From positions 1-26,635 of the forward strand of contig JBJKPP010000172.1 in the NCBI GenBank assembly GCA_046706145.1: a stretch of DNA of 26,635 bases, read 5' to 3'. The DNA comes from JBJKPP01 sp046706145 (lineage in GTDB: Bacteria; Bacteroidota; Ignavibacteria; Ignavibacteriales; Ignavibacteriaceae). Positions 15,433 through 24,398 of the stretch are shown one piece after another. The first letter of the stretch is position 1; every line of letters begins with the position of its first letter. The notes under the pieces are model-generated. The model saw only the letters and a list, made by a program, of their open reading frames with translations, was not told the origin of the DNA and did no database searches. The position numbers were made by a program, and so were the translations under genes.

Positions 15433-16596
15433 ATGTGGCGTACGGTGGTTGCTACAATTCTGAGTATTCTTGTTCTGTCTTGTGCCGGTCCAAAATTGCT
15501 GAAGTCAAATGCAGAACATGGAAAATATATAGTTGGATATCTTTTCCCTGGTGATAGTCTCCTTAATGGTAACGATATCGCCGTGGAAAAATTGACTCAT
15601 ATCATATATGCTTTTGCTAATGTTAAAGACGGAGAAATTGAGCAGGGATTTAAGAATGATATTGAAAATTTTAAAATTCTAAATCAGACAAAGGAACGGA
15701 ATCCATACCTAAAGATTTTAATTTCAGTAGGTGGGTGGACATGGTCGGATAAATTTTCCGATGTATGTTTAACTAAAGAAAGTCGTGAAAAATTTATCAA
15801 TAGTGTTGTTGCATTTATCGACAAAAATAATCTTGACGGCGTAGATATAGACTGGGAGTTCCCGGGCCTTGTTGGAAATGGCAATGTTCACCGTCCGGAA
15901 GACAAGGAAAATTTCACATCATTGCTTGAAGAAATGCGAAGTGCGCTTAATGAACTTGGTGCGAAGAACAACAAATACTATCTAATAACAGCAGCTACAG
16001 GTGCATTTAGTGATTACCTTGCGCATACCGAGATGGCTGTGGATCAAAGGTATCTTGATTTTATAAATCTTATGACTTATGATTTTTGTGAACCCGATGC
16101 CGATAGTACTGCCGGGCACAATGCGCCTCTTTTTACAAACCCGCGAGACCCGAATCATAGTTCTGACGATGCTGTTGTTCAACTGTATTTAAATGCAGGT
16201 GTTTCACCGCAAAAAATTGTTTTAGGCGTGCCGTTTTATGGACATGTTTGGCAGGTGACCTCCTCAGACAGCAATGGTCTGTACGAACCAGGCGGACAAA
16301 CAAAAATGCATATTTGGGCTTCATTCAAAAGTCTTCAGATGAACTATATTAATAAGAAAGGCTTTGTGCGTTATTGGGATTCTATCTCGTGTGTACCGTA
16401 TTTATTTAATAAAGAACGAAAAATATTTATTACTTATGATGATGAACAATCTTTATGGGACAAATGTGAATATATAAATGCTAGAGACCTCAAAGGTGCA
16501 ATGTTTTGGGAATATAATTCCGATTATAAATCACGACTGCTTCAAACACTTTATGAAGGTCTAAAGCAGGAACGAGCCTCTTCTATTACTGAGTGA
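15433..16596 (+). CDS. GH18 chitinase-like lipoprotein
   Basis: This is a 387-residue GH18 enzyme predicted to hydrolyse internal beta-1,4 bonds next to GlcNAc. The N-terminus ends in a lipobox (LVLSC, Cys17), so it is a lipoprotein in the inner or outer membrane. The TIM barrel shows KILISVGGWTWS, the complete catalytic motif DGVDIDWE with D135, D138, D140 and acid E142, and MTYD (214-217). A short alpha+beta insertion before the last strand and a final GAMFWEYNSD are typical of subfamily A chitinases. All substrate-assisted-catalysis residues are intact, which implies it needs an N-acetyl group at the cleavage site. GGGAG lies just before the ATG. The deacetylase follows 38 bases later (or overlaps by four if its GTG is used). 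Endo-beta-N-acetylglucosaminidase activity is an alternative within the family. Confidence 0.92.
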   Translation: MWRTVVATILSILVLSCAGPKLLKSNAEHGKYIVGYLFPGDSLLNGNDIAVEKLTHIIYAFANVKDGEIEQGFKNDIENFKILNQTKERNPYLKILISVGGWTWSDKFSDVCLTKESREKFINSVVAFIDKNNLDGVDIDWEFPGLVGNGNVHRPEDKENFTSLLEEMRSALNELGAKNNKYYLITAATGAFSDYLAHTEMAVDQRYLDFINLMTYDFCEPDADSTAGHNAPLFTNPRDPNHSSDDAVVQLYLNAGVSPQKIVLGVPFYGHVWQVTSSDSNGLYEPGGQTKMHIWASFKSLQMNYINKKGFVRYWDSISCVPYLFNKERKIFITYDDEQSLWDKCEYINARDLKGAMFWEYNSDYKSRLLQTLYEGLKQERASSITE

Positions 16597-16634
16597 ATTG
16601 GGTAAAACCAAATAATAATTTAAATAGAGAAATA

Positions 16635-17975
16635 ATGAAGAATAACAAAATAACAATTTTATTATCCGCCGGGATTATAACCTTATTTTCGGTTAAAATT
16701 TTATCCCAGACATCCATATTAAAATGGCAGGATGGCAAGCAGGGCTGTGCCTCTCTCACTTTCGATGACGGCTCTATAAATCAGTTTCGTATTGCCGTTC
16801 CATTATTAAATGAAAGGGGACTACATGCAACGTTTTTTATTATCACTGGGGGAATTCCCGGGTCAAAGTTCAGACCTAAGTATATAGGCAGACCTGTAAA
16901 GGAAATAATAGAAGAAAGTAAAGCGATTCCAACAGACAAAAGTAATTTATTCAAGCGTTGTACTGCATTATATTATTTGGCACATACAGGCAAATTTCCA
17001 GAAATAGAAAAGTATTCGAACTTGGATGATGTAATTGGAGATCAATTCGACGCAGGAAATTATAAAGCTGTTTATGCTCAAATAGATTCAGCTTACACAA
17101 TATTAAGAAAAAATGAGTCTTCATATAACTTTCAAGAGAAGAAAGGGGAATCGGAAAAAGGTTATCACCTCACATGGAGCATTCTTCGCTCTGTTCACAA
17201 TGAAGGGCATGAGATTGCAAATCATTCGGTTTCACATCCCTATATGTCCGTTATGACAAAACCGGATATTTTATATGAAGTTGAAAAGAGCAATGAAGAT
17301 ATTGAGAATCACATAGGAATTAAACGCGTACTCTCTATAGAATTACCGTATGCTATTGAAAATAAAAGAGTGCTGGGTTATATCTATCCGTTGTTTCCGT
17401 TTGTTCGAAATGATTTAAGGGATAATTACATTAGGGAAATATTACGCGGTGAGCCTGGAGAGCCTGTTTCTAGGAATAAGGAATATGTACAATGGCAAAG
17501 AGGTCCAATCACTAGTACATCGCTGGAAAAAATGGAAGGTTGGGTAGATACAACAATTACGGACGGCGCATGGCTTGTTCTTGTTTTTCATGGAGTAGAA
17601 GGTATTGGCTGGGAAGCTATTCCCAAAGAAAGATATGCAAAATATTTTGATTACATCAAAGGAAAAGAAGATAATCTCTGGGTTGCTACCTTTCAAGACG
17701 CATATAAATATGTTAGAGAAAGAATGAATACTACAATTAAGTCTCAATCAAGTTCTCAGAAAATCATTGTAACTCTATCTGACAGTTTAAACACTAATAT
17801 TTACAACCTTCCGGTCACGTTAAAAACAATAGTTCCAAGTTCATGGAAATCAGTTGATATTCAGCAGGGAGAAAAAAAATCTAGAGTTGAAGTCCAGAGG
17901 GAAGGGGAAAGTAATTTTGTCCAATATAAGGCAATGCCCAACGGATCAAAAATTATTATTTCGAGGAATGCCTAA
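16635..17975 (+). CDS. CE4 polysaccharide deacetylase with large insertion
   Basis: This exported protein (446 residues from the ATG at 16635) has a NodB-homology fold that removes N-acetyl groups from GlcNAc-containing chains or oligomers using a metal ion. Motif 1 is LTFDDGS with base D44 and metal ligand D45; motif 2 is ANHSVSHP with metal ligands H197 and H201. The two motifs are about 150 residues apart instead of the usual 50 or so, so a large insertion sits near the active site. A later WLVLVFHGV (about 315-323) fits motif 5. The C-terminal 75 residues look like a beta-sandwich. I prefer the ATG because it starts a clean signal peptide (MKNNKITILLSAG); a GTG at 16593 overlaps the chitinase stop by four bases and would add 14 residues. 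Peptidoglycan or acetyl-xylan are other possible substrates, but the neighbours favour chitin-type glycans. Confidence 0.85.
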   Translation: MKNNKITILLSAGIITLFSVKILSQTSILKWQDGKQGCASLTFDDGSINQFRIAVPLLNERGLHATFFIITGGIPGSKFRPKYIGRPVKEIIEESKAIPTDKSNLFKRCTALYYLAHTGKFPEIEKYSNLDDVIGDQFDAGNYKAVYAQIDSAYTILRKNESSYNFQEKKGESEKGYHLTWSILRSVHNEGHEIANHSVSHPYMSVMTKPDILYEVEKSNEDIENHIGIKRVLSIELPYAIENKRVLGYIYPLFPFVRNDLRDNYIREILRGEPGEPVSRNKEYVQWQRGPITSTSLEKMEGWVDTTITDGAWLVLVFHGVEGIGWEAIPKERYAKYFDYIKGKEDNLWVATFQDAYKYVRERMNTTIKSQSSSQKIIVTLSDSLNTNIYNLPVTLKTIVPSSWKSVDIQQGEKKSRVEVQREGESNFVQYKAMPNGSKIIISRNA

Positions 17976-17983
17976 CAAAAAAT

Positions 17984-17991
17984 GGAGAAAG
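17984..17991 (+). promoter_or_regulatory. Ribosome binding site deciding the start of the GH2 gene
   Basis: GGAGAAAG ends two bases before the ATG at 17994, with six bases between GGAG and the codon. An in-frame ATG at 17982 has no well-placed site (GAGGA is 14 bases away) and overlaps this one, so 17994 is the better start. Confidence 0.6.
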
Positions 17992-17993
17992 TT

Positions 17994-20618
17994 ATGTCAG
18001 CGCTATTTTTTGAAAAAAGTCAAATGGTATGTTTTATAATTCTAATGCTAATTATATCTGTTCCGGTAATAAAAGCTCAAAATAGTAATATTACCTTACT
18101 AAGTAAAAACTGGGTCATTCAGTCTTCTGAAAAGGTCCCTGATAATGGAGAATTAATTTCAAGCGAAAAATATTCTACGGAAGGATGGTATCCGGCAACA
18201 GTTCCCTCTACAATAATGGGAAATCTGGTCAGTGATTCGGTTTATAAAAATATCTTTTATGGTGAGAATCTAACTAAGGTGGATACAAACCAGTTCAAAA
18301 AACCATGGTGGTACAGGACTGAATTCGTTCTAAAGAAAATGTCAGGGATGAATAATGTATTCTTAAGATTCGATGGAATTATTTACCGCGCCGATATTTT
18401 TATTAATGGTAACAAAATTGCAGATGCAGATAGTATTTTTGGCGTGTATAGGAGATTTAATTTTAATATAACTAAGTATGCTAATCTAGATGGAGAAAAT
18501 ATTCTCGCAGTTAAGGTTTATCCTCCTAAATGGAGTGATCCAACCGTAGGTTTTGTTGATTGGAATCCGCGTTCACCAGACGATAATATGGGAATCTGGA
18601 GGAATGCAAGTGTGAAGGTTTGCGGCGATGTTTCTGTTGATTTTCCTTTTGTAAAAAGTGAGATTGACCTTAAGACACTTAAAAAGGCAGAATTGACTGT
18701 TTCGGCTGAAGTTTCCAACAACTCTGACAAAGAGATTAAAACTTTATTAAAAGGAGAAATTGGCAAAATTTCATTTTCTAAGGAAGTGACGCTCCAGCCA
18801 AGGCAAAATAAGATGGTTGAATTCAATCCTCAGGAGTTTCCTCAATTGATTGTAGAAAATCCACATTTATGGTGGACTAATGATTTGGGTGAGCCATATT
18901 TATATAAATTGAAACTTCATCTTCTTGATGGAAAAAATCTTTCTGATGAAGTGCAAACGAACTTTGGCATTCGTGAAGTGTCAGATTACATAAATAAAGA
19001 TGGCTACAGGGGTTTCAAATTAAATGGTAAAAAGATTCTAGTGCGAGGCGCCGGATGGGCTGCAAACATTTTCCTTCAGTATAATCCAAACAAATTAAAA
19101 GCTCAGATAGAATATGTGAAACATATGGGTTTGAATGCAATAAGGTTTGAGGGTTTTTGGGGGGATAACCAGGATATTTACAGTTTGTGTGACCATTATG
19201 GAATTCTTATAATGGTTGGATTTAGTTGTCAATGGGAGTGGTCCGATTATATTGGCCTTCCTGCAGATAAATACGGAGCTATAAAATCACATGAAGATAT
19301 GAAACTTGTTTCGGAATACTGGCAAGATCAAATTAAATGGCTGAGAAATCATCCGAGCATTTTAGTTTGGTTATATGGGAGTGACAAATTTCCACGCCCG
19401 GAACTTGAAAGGAAATTTCTTAATATTCTCAAAAAAGATGATCCCACACGCCCGTCGCTTTCGTCTGCTGCAGGTGTTACGAGTACAATTACTGGCAATT
19501 CTGCAGTTAAAATGAACGGACCTTATGACTATGTTCCTCCAATGTATTGGTTAACAGATAATAAGAACGGCGGAGCTTTCGGATTTAACACAGAAACTGG
19601 TCCCGGACCGCAAATACCCCCTATAGAAAGCATTAAAAAAATGATTCCCCCAAACGACCTTTGGCCGATTGACTCTGTTTGGGATTTCCATTGTGGCAGG
19701 CATGAATTTCATAATTTGAATACTTACAATGAAGCGCTTTACAAACATTATGGTAAACCGTATGATCTTGAGGAATATTGCACAAAATCACAGCTCCAAA
19801 ATTATGATGCTATGCGGGCAATGTATGAAGCATTTACTATTAATAAACCTACAGCTACAGGAATTATACAGTGGATGCTTAATTCGGCATGGCCTGAATT
19901 CTACTGGCAGCTTTACGACTATTACCTGATGCCAAACGGTGCGTTTTATGGGGCCAAAAAAGCAAATGAGCCGGTTCATATCGCATATGATTACGCTAAT
20001 AAAGGAGTTGTGGCAATAAATAATACGTATAATGTGTATAATAATCTTACAGCAAACGTTCGAGTTTTAAAATTTGATTTGTCATCTGCTTATTCATTGA
20101 AGAAGGAGTTCAATTTAGCACCGTATGTATCAAAAGCCATCACTAAGATTCCCGAGCTAAAAGATTTATCAAAAACATATTTTCTTGTTCTTGATTTGAA
20201 GAACAGTAAAGGACAAGTTGTAAGCAGAAACTTTTACTGCCTTTCAACTAAACCGGAATTACTCGACACTGCTGCGACAAAGTGGTACGTAACACCAATC
20301 AAACAATATGCTGACTTTACTGAATTAAATAAACTAGGGAAAGTAAAACTTGACGTATCTTCTAATTTTATTAAGAAAGGTCAATCTACTGAAGCCACAG
20401 TAGAGTTAGTAAATAACACCAATAAGCTGGCATTTCAGATACAACTGGCTGTTAAAAAGGGTGAGGCTGGAGAAGATGTTCTGCCCATCTTCTGGGATGA
20501 TAATTATATATCGCTTTTGCCTGGCGAAAAAAGAACAATTAAATGTCATTTTTCCACTTCCGACCTTGATGGTAAGAAACCTTACTTGAAGGTTACTGGC
20601 TGGAACATAACAGAATAA
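17994..20618 (+). CDS. GH2 exo-beta-D-glucosaminidase (CsxA type)
   Basis: This 874-residue secreted enzyme belongs to the GH2 subfamily defined by the chitosan-degrading exo-beta-D-glucosaminidase CsxA, which releases GlcN from non-reducing ends. A signal peptide (to about 28, IISVPVIKAQ) is followed by the sugar-binding domain (about 35-190), an Ig-like domain (about 200-310), the TIM barrel (about 310-650) and C-terminal beta domains. The acid/base lies in VWLYGSDKFP as aspartate D464 instead of the usual NE glutamate, and the nucleophile E534 lies in GFNTETGPGPQIP; these correspond to D469 and E541 reported for CsxA. This makes it clearly different from the beta-mannosidase at the window's start, which has GNNE. 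It starts 18 bases after the deacetylase gene and should use that enzyme's product. Specificity is by subfamily, not tested. Confidence 0.9.
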   Translation: MSALFFEKSQMVCFIILMLIISVPVIKAQNSNITLLSKNWVIQSSEKVPDNGELISSEKYSTEGWYPATVPSTIMGNLVSDSVYKNIFYGENLTKVDTNQFKKPWWYRTEFVLKKMSGMNNVFLRFDGIIYRADIFINGNKIADADSIFGVYRRFNFNITKYANLDGENILAVKVYPPKWSDPTVGFVDWNPRSPDDNMGIWRNASVKVCGDVSVDFPFVKSEIDLKTLKKAELTVSAEVSNNSDKEIKTLLKGEIGKISFSKEVTLQPRQNKMVEFNPQEFPQLIVENPHLWWTNDLGEPYLYKLKLHLLDGKNLSDEVQTNFGIREVSDYINKDGYRGFKLNGKKILVRGAGWAANIFLQYNPNKLKAQIEYVKHMGLNAIRFEGFWGDNQDIYSLCDHYGILIMVGFSCQWEWSDYIGLPADKYGAIKSHEDMKLVSEYWQDQIKWLRNHPSILVWLYGSDKFPRPELERKFLNILKKDDPTRPSLSSAAGVTSTITGNSAVKMNGPYDYVPPMYWLTDNKNGGAFGFNTETGPGPQIPPIESIKKMIPPNDLWPIDSVWDFHCGRHEFHNLNTYNEALYKHYGKPYDLEEYCTKSQLQNYDAMRAMYEAFTINKPTATGIIQWMLNSAWPEFYWQLYDYYLMPNGAFYGAKKANEPVHIAYDYANKGVVAINNTYNVYNNLTANVRVLKFDLSSAYSLKKEFNLAPYVSKAITKIPELKDLSKTYFLVLDLKNSKGQVVSRNFYCLSTKPELLDTAATKWYVTPIKQYADFTELNKLGKVKLDVSSNFIKKGQSTEATVELVNNTNKLAFQIQLAVKKGEAGEDVLPIFWDDNYISLLPGEKRTIKCHFSTSDLDGKKPYLKVTGWNITE

Positions 20619-20667
20619 AAAAGATCATGGACGAATAGAAATTCCTTAAAGCATAAACGGACAATAC

Positions 20668-22026
20668 ATGGAAAACAACAAACTCGATAGAAGTCTGGGA
20701 CTTCTTCATGCCACTGCAACCAACATGGCAACTATGGTTGGTATTGGTCCCTTCATCACAATTCCGCTTATTGTATCTGCTATGGGTGGACCGCAGGCGA
20801 TGTTAGGTTGGGTTGTAGGAGCTATCATAGCAATTTCTGACGGACAGATTTGGGCAGAGTTGAGCACATCATTACCAGGCGAAGGCGGGACGTATGTGTA
20901 CTTGAGGGATGCATATAAAAAGTACTTCGGCAAATTAATTGCATTCCTATTTATCTGGTCATTCCTTTTGAGCGGTCCTTTTGAGATTGCTTCGGGTTTT
21001 GTTGGAATGATGAATTATGTTGCTTTTATATGGCCTGTTTTGACTCCTACGCATATAAGAATATTAGCTTTCTCGGCTGGATTACTTACAATCATTCTTC
21101 ATTACAATAGGATTAAGCTTGTCGGTGCAATTACTGTTGTTTTATGGGTTGTTATGTTAATAACCGTGGGAATAACAATATTTGCAGGTCTAACACATTT
21201 TCATCCGGAGCATGCCTTTGCTTTTCCTAAAGGCTGGTTCTCATTTTCATGGGGATTTGTTATGGGTCTTGGCAGTGCCACTTTGATTGCCATGTATGAT
21301 TTGCTCGGGTATTATAATATTTGCTATATGGAAGAAGAAGTTAAGAATCCGGGATTTGTTTTCCCTAGAGCAATTCTGTGGTCAACTATATGTGTAACTC
21401 TTATTTATGCAGTTATGAACTTTTCTATTCTCGGAATGATGCCCTGGAGAGAAATTGAGAAATCAACTCATATTGTGTCTGATTTATTCTTAAAAACATA
21501 TGGACATACTCCCGCTGTAATAATCACAGTCTTGGTCGCCGTTACTGCTTACGGCTCCATTTATGCTTTGATGATGAGTTATTCCAGGCTGCCTTTTGTG
21601 GCAGCACGTGACGGCTTTTTCTTTGACTGGCTTAAGAAGATACATCCTAAAAAACATATACCACACTATTCCCTGTTGTTAGTTGGTCTCATCACCTGTG
21701 TTGCAAGCTTATTTAATCTTGATTTTATAATTGAAGCGACTTTAGCAAGCAGAATTTTGATTCAGTTCCTTGGTCAGAATGTAGGTCTTACGATTTTAAG
21801 AAAGAGTCAACCAAATATGAAAAGACCTTATAAGATGTGGTTATATCCTATTCCTTCAGTAATAGCCTTCTGCGGATTTACATTCATTTTTATAAGCTCC
21901 GGTGTAGCAGCTATAGGTGTTGGACTTTTATGGCTTGTGGTTGGTGTTATTGTTTTTCTTGGATGGGCTAAGAAAAATAATGAATGGCCATTTGCATCAT
22001 TAGAGAAAGACGGTGAATCTGCTTAA
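20668..22026 (+). CDS. APC-superfamily permease
   Basis: This 452-residue inner-membrane protein has about 12 hydrophobic helices and the look of the amino acid-polyamine-organocation superfamily: GIGPFITIPLIVSAMGGPQA in helix 1, AELSTSLPGEGGTYVYLRDAY in the helix 2-3 region, and SRLPFVAARDGFFFDWL, which matches the conserved cytoplasmic segment after helix 8. Such carriers usually move amino acids or amines with protons or sodium. It lies 49 bases after the exo-glucosaminidase gene, so an amino sugar or a glycan-derived amine is a possible substrate, but no APC member is identified here as a glucosamine carrier and the substrate is unknown. No obvious strong ribosome binding site precedes the ATG. 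Confidence 0.82.
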   Translation: MENNKLDRSLGLLHATATNMATMVGIGPFITIPLIVSAMGGPQAMLGWVVGAIIAISDGQIWAELSTSLPGEGGTYVYLRDAYKKYFGKLIAFLFIWSFLLSGPFEIASGFVGMMNYVAFIWPVLTPTHIRILAFSAGLLTIILHYNRIKLVGAITVVLWVVMLITVGITIFAGLTHFHPEHAFAFPKGWFSFSWGFVMGLGSATLIAMYDLLGYYNICYMEEEVKNPGFVFPRAILWSTICVTLIYAVMNFSILGMMPWREIEKSTHIVSDLFLKTYGHTPAVIITVLVAVTAYGSIYALMMSYSRLPFVAARDGFFFDWLKKIHPKKHIPHYSLLLVGLITCVASLFNLDFIIEATLASRILIQFLGQNVGLTILRKSQPNMKRPYKMWLYPIPSVIAFCGFTFIFISSGVAAIGVGLLWLVVGVIVFLGWAKKNNEWPFASLEKDGESA

Positions 22027-22133
22027 GATTTGCATCGCATAGTTTTTATTTCCAGAAGATAAGAAGTTTAAGATAAAAAAAAGCCAAGATATAAAGCGTA
22101 GAAACTTTTGATAGTAGATAACTTTTCGTCATT

Positions 22134-22149
22134 TCTGAATTGATTCAGA
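22134..22149. repeat. Inverted repeat next to a ribosome binding site
   Basis: TCTGAAT (22134-22140) and ATTCAGA (22143-22149) are perfect complements around TG. The dyad ends four bases before AGGAGG (22153-22158), the ribosome binding site of the gene at 22164. It could be an operator or a hairpin that limits ribosome access. It lies in a 137-base gap with no other recognised feature. Confidence 0.4.
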
Positions 22150-22163
22150 GTTAGGAGGAAAAC

Positions 22164-24398
22164 ATGAAGAAACCAGATGAAACTGAAGATAAAAGAGGTA
22201 TTTCACGCAGAAAGTTTTTAGGCGGTGTTCTTACAGCAGCAGCTTATTCTGCAGTTCCCGCATGGCTCGGAGGAAGAAAAGTTTCAGCGGGAAAATTAAG
22301 TGGGCTTGCTAATGCTTTAGGTTCAAATTCGCAGCCGAAGGTAATTCACATAGATGCTGCAGCAGGCAATGCTACCAATTCTTTCACGCCACACGGCGCT
22401 TTGGGCACATCAATCGATATTTTAGGATATGGCGATGTTGACGAGCTCTACACGAAACCTATTATTGATAAATGTTTAACTGCTGGATGGGGACCAATGA
22501 CATACCGGCAGAACACTGAACTTCAAGGTACAGCCTGGCACTGGAATCCGGATGGAACATGGAGTGATGTCAAGAACAAATGCGGCTACTTTACAGGTAA
22601 TGCTGAACCCACTAAATTTCTTAGACATTCTTATGGGTACCATTTGCCTCATTGCGGCAACACACGCAATCTTGGCACATTGTCTGGATATTCACGCATT
22701 ACCGATGGCAACAAGGATAGTTACTGGAAAAGCAACCCATACCTGGCGAAACATTTTACAGGAGAAGATGATTCTCTTCATCCACAATGGGTAATAATAG
22801 ACTTAGGCGATAAACAAAATGTAGAAGTGATCAGAATTGACTGGGCCAACCCTTTTGCGAAAGTCTATGAGATACAATATTGGACAGGAACTGAAGATGC
22901 AATGTCAAAACCAACCTCTGCTATCTGGAACGCTTTTCCTAATGGAATTATTAACGAAGGAAAGGGGGGCAGCGTAACTTTGAAACTTTGTTCTACACCA
23001 ATTAAAGCTAGATTTATCCGCATACTTATGACGAAATCTTCAGAGACATATGATACTCATGGAAATGACGACTTACGAAACAGCCTTGGCTATGCAATTA
23101 CTGAAATTTATACAGGTACATTTAACGGCGATGGTGAGATTGTCGATATAATTCAGCATACGCCTGATCAAAATCAAACTGCCACTTATTGTTCTTCTAT
23201 TGATCCCTGGCATTCTGCTTCTGATCTTGATGAGCATGCTGGAGACCAAACTGGCTTTGATCTTTTTTTCACTAGCGGGGTTACGAACAACTTACCGGCT
23301 ATAATACCAATCGCACTGTTGTATAATTCTCCAGAGAACGCGGCAGCGGAAATTGCATATCTAAAGAAACGCGGCTACCCCGTATCTTATGTTGAAATGG
23401 GAGAAGAACCAGACGGGCAATATTTTATACCTGAAGATTACGGAGCGCTGTATTTACAATTTGCAACTGCTATACACAAACTTGTCCCTGAGGCTAAACT
23501 TGGCGGGCCGGTTTTTACAGGAGTTAATGAAGACATTCTTGTTTGGCCTGATGGACATGGTAGAACTTCCTGGTTAGGAAGATTTATAGATTATCTGAAA
23601 TCCCACGATCGTATTTCTGACCTTGCTTTTGTCTCCTTCGAACACTATCCTTTCGAACCGTGTGGGGTTACATGGAATAGTCTTTACGAAGAGCCGGAGT
23701 TAGTTAGTCATATTCTGCAGGTTTGGAAGGATGACGGCGTGCCGGATAACGTACCTATGATTATTACAGAGAGTAATCTTTCCTGGAATCTCGATCAATC
23801 TTTTGTCGATATTTTTGGCGCGCTTTGGCTGGCGGAATATGCCGGTTCGTTCCTTACTGCCGGCGGCAGCGGGCTATATTATTTCCAGTTTTTTCCGGAA
23901 CACCTAGGGCGGGGCTGCCATGGCCGCGGGATATTCGGAATGTTTGATGCTGATAGAGACCACCATATAAAGCAATATACTTCACAGTATTTCGGGGCAC
24001 GTTTAATTAACCTTGAGTGGGTAAAACCCGGGAATGAAATTCATAAGACTTATCGTGCATGGAGCGATATTCATGATTCTGCTGGCAAAGATATACTTGC
24101 CGTGTATGCTGTACAAAGGCCCGATGATCTTTGGTCGTTGATGATAGTAAACCGTGACCAGGAAAATTCTTACGATGTACAAATAGATTTCAAAGGCGTA
24201 GAACTAAATGCAGGGAAATTTTTCTCCGGTCCTGTTACGATTGTAACCTTCGGTCCTGACCAGTATGTCTGGCATTCTGACAATGATATAGCTAAACCAG
24301 ATGGACCAGCAAAGACTTATACAGTAAACTCCGACGCGAAAACCTCGTTTATAATACCGCGATCCTCACTCACGGTAATTCGTGGAAAGATTGGTTAA
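22164..24398 (+). CDS. Tat-exported clan-A-type glycosidase with inserted discoidin (F5/8C) domain
   Basis: This 744-residue protein carries a twin-arginine signal (SRRKFLGG, R15-R16, followed by a moderate hydrophobic stretch), so it is exported folded. After a first barrel-like segment (about 50-110, ALGTSIDILGYGD) comes a discoidin-type carbohydrate-binding domain (about 170-320; ITDGNKDSYWKS, WVIIDLGDKQNVEVIRIDW), and then the remainder of what looks like a (beta/alpha)8 barrel. The likely acid/base is E415 in VEMGEEPDGQ and the nucleophile E536 in MIITESNLSW, consistent with clan GH-A families such as GH39, GH51 or GH79, but with Glu414 where Asn normally precedes the acid/base. The C-terminal beta domain (about 640-744) ends SSLTVIRGKIG. 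I cannot assign a family or substrate. It follows the permease by 137 bases with its own AGGAGG and may be a separate or extended part of the unit. Confidence 0.72.
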   Translation: MKKPDETEDKRGISRRKFLGGVLTAAAYSAVPAWLGGRKVSAGKLSGLANALGSNSQPKVIHIDAAAGNATNSFTPHGALGTSIDILGYGDVDELYTKPIIDKCLTAGWGPMTYRQNTELQGTAWHWNPDGTWSDVKNKCGYFTGNAEPTKFLRHSYGYHLPHCGNTRNLGTLSGYSRITDGNKDSYWKSNPYLAKHFTGEDDSLHPQWVIIDLGDKQNVEVIRIDWANPFAKVYEIQYWTGTEDAMSKPTSAIWNAFPNGIINEGKGGSVTLKLCSTPIKARFIRILMTKSSETYDTHGNDDLRNSLGYAITEIYTGTFNGDGEIVDIIQHTPDQNQTATYCSSIDPWHSASDLDEHAGDQTGFDLFFTSGVTNNLPAIIPIALLYNSPENAAAEIAYLKKRGYPVSYVEMGEEPDGQYFIPEDYGALYLQFATAIHKLVPEAKLGGPVFTGVNEDILVWPDGHGRTSWLGRFIDYLKSHDRISDLAFVSFEHYPFEPCGVTWNSLYEEPELVSHILQVWKDDGVPDNVPMIITESNLSWNLDQSFVDIFGALWLAEYAGSFLTAGGSGLYYFQFFPEHLGRGCHGRGIFGMFDADRDHHIKQYTSQYFGARLINLEWVKPGNEIHKTYRAWSDIHDSAGKDILAVYAVQRPDDLWSLMIVNRDQENSYDVQIDFKGVELNAGKFFSGPVTIVTFGPDQYVWHSDNDIAKPDGPAKTYTVNSDAKTSFIIPRSSLTVIRGKIG

